Part shown: positions 60,786-64,000 of the stretch, piece by piece
How positions within the stretch are numbered: position 1 is the stretch's first letter
Layout: each line of letters opens with the position of its first letter
NCBI GenBank assembly: GCA_039192165.1
Contig: JBCCXD010000008.1
Span: 1 to 64,000, forward strand
Direction: 5' to 3'
DNA length: 64,000 bases
Source of the DNA: Dinoroseobacter sp039192165
GTDB lineage: Bacteria; Pseudomonadota; Alphaproteobacteria; Rhodobacterales; Rhodobacteraceae
Program-made: the position numbers and the translations under genes
The notes under the pieces: model-generated
Database searches by the model: none
What the model saw: the letters and a program-made list of their open reading frames with translations, nothing else
Told to the model about the DNA's origin: nothing

Positions 60786-61502
60786 ATGAAAACGGCGTGG
60801 AACGCATTGGTCCTTGCAACGGTCGGCAGCTTTGCTGTGGCGGGCGCATCTGGCGCGGTCACACTGGATGCCAGCGCATGGATCAATGGCGACGATCCGA
60901 TTAAGGAAAACCAATCCGGAACAAGCACGACCGGATCTGACTATGTCCACATCCATGGCAACGGCGATCTGGCCGTTCTGACCGACTATACGCTCGCAAC
61001 TCCCTTTGACTTTTCCGGGCATGCCTATGCGCCGGCTGATGACGATATTTTCGGTGTTCTGTTCGGCTATGTCGACGGGTTCAACAACTACCGGATTTCG
61101 TGGACCGGAGGAGAGGATCACGATTGGGAAGCAGGCCGCCGCTACGGCGGGTTGATGCTGGTTGAGGAATCCAACGGCGAGGCAACTACGCTGTGGCGTG
61201 ATCCTGACCTGATGTGGCTGGCTGGAGTGGAGTACAACTTCTGGCTCCATGTTGACTACGAAGAGGTGTCCTTCGAGCTTCGCGAAGGCAACGAGGTTCT
61301 CGCAGATTTTAGCGTTTTCGGCGACTTCACGGATGTGGACGGTCGTGCGGGTGTATTTACGCGCTCCAACGCGGTGAGCTTTTACAACTTGAGTGATCAA
61401 CCCCTCGCACCGTTGCATGTCACGCCACTTCCTGGCGGGCTGCCGCTGCTCTTGGGCGGGGCTGGATTGTTGCTTATCCGAAAGCGCCGTCGCACTGTGT
61501 AA
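60786..61502 (+). CDS. VPLPA-CTERM sorted surface protein of unknown role
   Basis: 238 residues. The ATG at 60786 starts a signal peptide (MKTAWNALVLATVGSFAVAG, cleavage near ASGAV). The C-terminus has the sorting signal TPLPGGLPLLLGG, a short helix and the basic tail RKRRRTV, the VPLPA-CTERM variant recognised by exosortase/archaeosortase-like enzymes. The middle (DDIFGVLFGYVDGFNNYRIS; VSFELREGNEVLADFSVF) recalls lectin-like beta-sandwich domains such as the thrombospondin C-terminus; this resemblance is only by eye. It stands between two terminators inside the cco cluster and so seems to be its own unit. Confidence 0.82.
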   Translation: MKTAWNALVLATVGSFAVAGASGAVTLDASAWINGDDPIKENQSGTSTTGSDYVHIHGNGDLAVLTDYTLATPFDFSGHAYAPADDDIFGVLFGYVDGFNNYRISWTGGEDHDWEAGRRYGGLMLVEESNGEATTLWRDPDLMWLAGVEYNFWLHVDYEEVSFELREGNEVLADFSVFGDFTDVDGRAGVFTRSNAVSFYNLSDQPLAPLHVTPLPGGLPLLLGGAGLLLIRKRRRTV

Positions 61503-61530
61503 GCCCTGACCCTTTCTGATTTTTTTGAAA

Positions 61531-61559
61531 GCCCGCATATCGTCGTGCGGGCTTTTTGT
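61531..61559 (+). terminator. Terminator after the VPLPA-CTERM gene
   Basis: AGCCCGCA (61531-61538) pairs with TGCGGGCT (61547-61554) across an 8-base loop, followed by TTTTT. Confidence 0.92.
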
Positions 61560-61617
61560 TTGGCAGGTACCAGTTCTGCAAAAACGCGACGTCATATCAG
61601 GCTGAAACACCCGTTTT

Positions 61618-61631
61618 TTGACTCAGGTCAA
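61618..61631. promoter_or_regulatory. FNR box before ccoG
   Basis: TTGACTCAGGTCAA is a perfect palindrome in its half-sites (TTGAC/GTCAA), centred about 69 bases before the ccoG start. A GATACT hexamer at 61661-61666 might be the -10. The site should place ccoGHI under FnrL. Confidence 0.8.
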
Positions 61632-61692
61632 TGTGTCCTGTGGGCAAAAAAGCCAAATGAGATACTAAGGTTTAAGCCTTTGGAGTCGCGAC

Positions 61693-63123
61693 GTGTCATC
61701 AGCCGAAGAACCGGAAAGCCTTTACGCTGCCCGGGAGCCAATTTTCCCGAAGCGCGTATCAGGCAAGTTTCGAACAATGAAATGGTGGATCATGGCGGTT
61801 ACGCTTGGGATCTATTATTTCACGCCATGGCTCCGCTGGGACCGGGGACCAAACCTGCCTGATCAGGCTGTTCTGGTCGATCTGGCCAACCGCCGGTTCT
61901 ACTTCTTTCTCATCGAGATCTGGCCCCACGAGTTTTACTTTGTGGCGGGGCTTTTGATCATGGCCGGGTTGGGGTTGTTTCTGTTTACCTCGGCGATGGG
62001 GCGGGTCTGGTGCGGATACGCATGTCCGCAAACGGTGTGGACCGATCTGTTCATTTTGGTTGAACGTTGGATCGAGGGGGACCGCAACAACCGGCTCCGC
62101 CTGCATCGAGCGCCGATGAGTGCACGAAAGGCGCGTCTCAGGGCAACAAAATGGCTGCTCTGGCTGCTGATCGGCCTCGCAACTGGCGGGGCATGGATTT
62201 TCTATTTCACGGACGCGCCGACACTGTTGCGAGACTTGCTGGCTCTGGATGCGCACCCGATCGCGTACACCACAATGGCAATTCTGACAGCAACGACATT
62301 CTTCTTTGGCGGTTTTGCCCGCGAGCAGATCTGTATCTATGCCTGCCCATGGCCCCGCATTCAGGCTGCGATGATGGACGAGGACACTTTGACAGTAGGT
62401 TACCGCGAATGGCGCGGGGAACCACGGGGCAAGCATCGCAAGGCGGCGGGCGCTGAGATACTTGGTGATTGCATCGACTGCAATGCCTGCGTGAACGTGT
62501 GTCCGATGGGGATCGATATTCGTAACGGTCAGCAGATGGAGTGCATTACCTGCGCGCTCTGTATCGATGCGTGCGATGACATAATGGCCAAGATCGGCAA
62601 ACCGCGTGGCTTGGTGGACTACATGGCCTTGTCCGACGAGAATTTGGAGCGGGCAGGCGAAACCGGACGTCAGCCATGGCAGCACATCCTGCGCCCGCGC
62701 ACGGTGCTTTATACGGTGCTCTGGTCTGCGGTTGGAATTGGCTTAACCGTGGCGCTCTTTTTGCGGTCCGACATCGAGATGACCGTGGCTCCGGTGCGGA
62801 ACCCTACATTCGTGACCCTCTCTGGCGGAGATATCCGCAACACGTACGAGGTGCGGCTGCTCAACAAATACGGGGAACCGCGCCGCTTCGATCTGTCCGT
62901 CGTCAGCGATGTTCCCCTTAGTCTAAGGTTGGAGGGTGAAGAGAGCACTGCTGTGACCGTTCCGGCAGACAGTACTTACCTGCAACGCGTCTACGTGGTC
63001 GGGAAGAATGGCGGAGCAGCCGCAGAAGGCGACCGGACCGCACTTCGGTTATGGGTGGAGGATGCGACCTCCAACGAGCGCGCCTACAAGGACACCATAT
63101 TCAACGGGAAGGCCAGCAGATGA
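61693..63123 (+). CDS. ccoG: Cbb3 oxidase accessory iron-sulfur protein CcoG (RdxA/FixG)
   Basis: 476 residues from a GTG with GGAG upstream; LYAAREPIFPKRVSGKFR just after the start is the family N-terminus, which supports it. Five helices are visible. Cysteines lie in GYACPQ and IYACPW, and two 4Fe-4S ferredoxin sites follow (CIDCNACVNVCP and CITCALCIDACD). The C-terminal ~120 residues are a periplasmic Ig-like domain. CcoG is thought to reduce copper for the oxidase. The stop overlaps ccoH. Confidence 0.97.
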   Translation: MSSAEEPESLYAAREPIFPKRVSGKFRTMKWWIMAVTLGIYYFTPWLRWDRGPNLPDQAVLVDLANRRFYFFLIEIWPHEFYFVAGLLIMAGLGLFLFTSAMGRVWCGYACPQTVWTDLFILVERWIEGDRNNRLRLHRAPMSARKARLRATKWLLWLLIGLATGGAWIFYFTDAPTLLRDLLALDAHPIAYTTMAILTATTFFFGGFAREQICIYACPWPRIQAAMMDEDTLTVGYREWRGEPRGKHRKAAGAEILGDCIDCNACVNVCPMGIDIRNGQQMECITCALCIDACDDIMAKIGKPRGLVDYMALSDENLERAGETGRQPWQHILRPRTVLYTVLWSAVGIGLTVALFLRSDIEMTVAPVRNPTFVTLSGGDIRNTYEVRLLNKYGEPRRFDLSVVSDVPLSLRLEGEESTAVTVPADSTYLQRVYVVGKNGGAAAEGDRTALRLWVEDATSNERAYKDTIFNGKASR

Positions 63124-63587
63124 GCGATCCAAAGGAAAAGGAATTTACCGGTAAGCACATGTTACTGATTATGCTGGGCGCCTTTGGCACCATCATCGCG
63201 GTAAACCTGACAATGGCTTATAACGCTGTGTCGACATTTCCGGGCCTCGAGGTCAAAAATTCATACGTCGCGAGCCAGAAATTCGACGAAAACCGGGACG
63301 CACAACTGGCCTTGGGATGGGATGTCAGCGCGCATGTCGAAGATGGCATGCTTCATCTGGTTATCCTGGACAAAAGCGGTGCGCCGGTTGAGGCGGATCT
63401 CGTTTCTGCGACCTTGGGTCGGGCGACACACGTTCGGGACGACTTCACACCTGCCTTGTTCTGGACCGGTAAAGACTATGCGGCCCCAGTGGATCTGGCC
63501 GGTGGTAACTGGAACCTGCGCCTGAAAGCCGCCGACGCCAATGGGACATCATTCCAGCAACGCATCGTGATCTACGTCAAAGGCTGA
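63120..63587 (+). CDS. ccoH: Cbb3 oxidase assembly protein CcoH/FixH
   Basis: 155 residues; the ATG at 63120 overlaps the ccoG stop as ATGA. One N-terminal helix (about 13-33) leads to a periplasmic FixH domain with FPGLEVKNSYVASQKFDEN, the family mark. It helps copper reach CcoN with CcoG and CcoI. The stop is one base before the ccoI start. Confidence 0.95.
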   Translation: MSDPKEKEFTGKHMLLIMLGAFGTIIAVNLTMAYNAVSTFPGLEVKNSYVASQKFDENRDAQLALGWDVSAHVEDGMLHLVILDKSGAPVEADLVSATLGRATHVRDDFTPALFWTGKDYAAPVDLAGGNWNLRLKAADANGTSFQQRIVIYVKG

Positions 63588-63588
63588 C

Positions 63589-64000
63589 ATGAGCGACCTG
63601 ACCGCACAAACCCCATCGGCTTGCCCTGCATGCGCAGCGGGTGCGATGGCGGAAAATGTTGCCTCTGGACCCGCGCTCTCCGAGGCGCGCTTGGTGTTGT
63701 CCTTGCCGAATATTCACTGTGCCGCTTGCATAAGCGGGGTTGAGCGACTTCTGCTCCAGACCGCTGGTGTACGAGAGGCGCGGGTCAACCTCACGCTCAA
63801 ACGCGCGATGGTCGACGCCGGGTCAGAAGTCTCGGCTGATGACCTGGCGCAAATGCTCACTCAAAACGGGTTCGAGGCCTATGAGCTCGATCCCGCGCAA
63901 CTCGGGTCCGCAGAGGCGGACCGACCTGCGCGCGAACTCCTGATGCGGCTTGCCGTCTCTGGCTTTGCAATGATGAACATCATGCTTTTGTCGGTTGCGG
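63589..64000 (+). CDS. ccoI: Cbb3-type copper P-type ATPase CcoI, N-terminal part
   Basis: At least 137 residues; the gene runs off the window end. The N-terminus has CPACAAGA. The heavy-metal-associated domain follows with NIHCAACISGVERLL, the GxxCxxC-type copper site. The first membrane helix begins near the end (LAVSGFAMMNIMLLSVA). CcoI exports copper for the cbb3 active site. Position after ccoGH confirms the call. The ATPase core is not visible here. Confidence 0.93.
   Translation, partial: MSDLTAQTPSACPACAAGAMAENVASGPALSEARLVLSLPNIHCAACISGVERLLLQTAGVREARVNLTLKRAMVDAGSEVSADDLAQMLTQNGFEAYELDPAQLGSAEADRPARELLMRLAVSGFAMMNIMLLSVA

Overview
The window looks like chromosomal DNA of a marine alphaproteobacterium of the Rhodobacteraceae (Roseobacter group). 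This rests on the family mix: an FnrL-type regulator with hemN and ccoNOQP-GHI, a VPLPA-CTERM protein, a Tad-type pseudopilin trio, a tripartite tricarboxylate transporter, a dimethylglycine-dehydrogenase/MttB-like pair, a YejABEF-like importer and a short SRP RNA. No rRNA operon, insertion sequence, prophage or CRISPR array was seen. Genes are dense, with many ATGA-type start/stop overlaps.

Layout. 0-3.4 kb: initiator tRNA, then a tadG/tadE/tadF-like trio. 3.4-7.8 kb: an RND efflux pair on the minus strand. 7.9-9.7 kb: gltS and a small potassium channel. 9.7-13.1 kb: divergent oxyR and katG, a peroxide-defence pair. 13.1-26 kb: a carboxylate catabolism island with tctCBA and a CoA-transferase on the minus strand. 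Diverging from it are the two-component genes tctDE, a periplasmic binding protein and a citrate-synthase/citryl-CoA-lyase-like enzyme; further right are a secreted unknown, tcuBA and a LysR regulator. 26-31 kb: a dimethylglycine/sarcosine-dehydrogenase-like flavoprotein diverging from an MttB-superfamily methyltransferase, with a second LysR gene. 31-38.4 kb: a YjdF-like membrane protein, an mhqD/mhqO-like pair, an ABC-2 exporter, an S49 peptidase, a 58-residue protein, a Ca/Na antiporter and a short-chain dehydrogenase. 38.4-48.7 kb: uvrC behind an AT-rich leader with a DnaA box, then dnaX-ybaB-recR with an FkbM methyltransferase fused to the operon end, the SRP RNA, nudC, pheA and a membrane cytochrome c. 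48.8-54.7 kb: a four-gene peptide importer (yejABEF-like). 54.7-64 kb: a low-oxygen module of hemN, fnrL, ccoNOQP, a VPLPA-CTERM protein, ccoG, ccoH and the start of ccoI.

How the genes work together. In the 13-26 kb island the transporter, CoA-transferase and lyase-like enzyme suggest uptake, CoA activation and cleavage of a tri- or dicarboxylate. TcuAB would oxidise tricarballylate to cis-aconitate. A pair of CTGACA repeats spaced one helical turn lies between tctC and tctD and is a good candidate TctD site. In the 54-64 kb module three FNR-type boxes (hemN/fnrL, ccoN, ccoG) tie haem synthesis, the cbb3 oxidase and its assembly genes to FnrL.

The strongest leads for follow-up are the tct/tcu island with its extra binding protein, a perfectly placed FNR site suggesting a leaderless hemN mRNA, an orphan minus-strand terminator at 31.25 kb suggesting a small RNA, a nested 54-bp palindrome between pheA and the cytochrome gene, and the VPLPA-CTERM gene placed between two strong terminators inside the cco cluster. 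All motif and spacing statements were read by eye; no database search or folding program was run.
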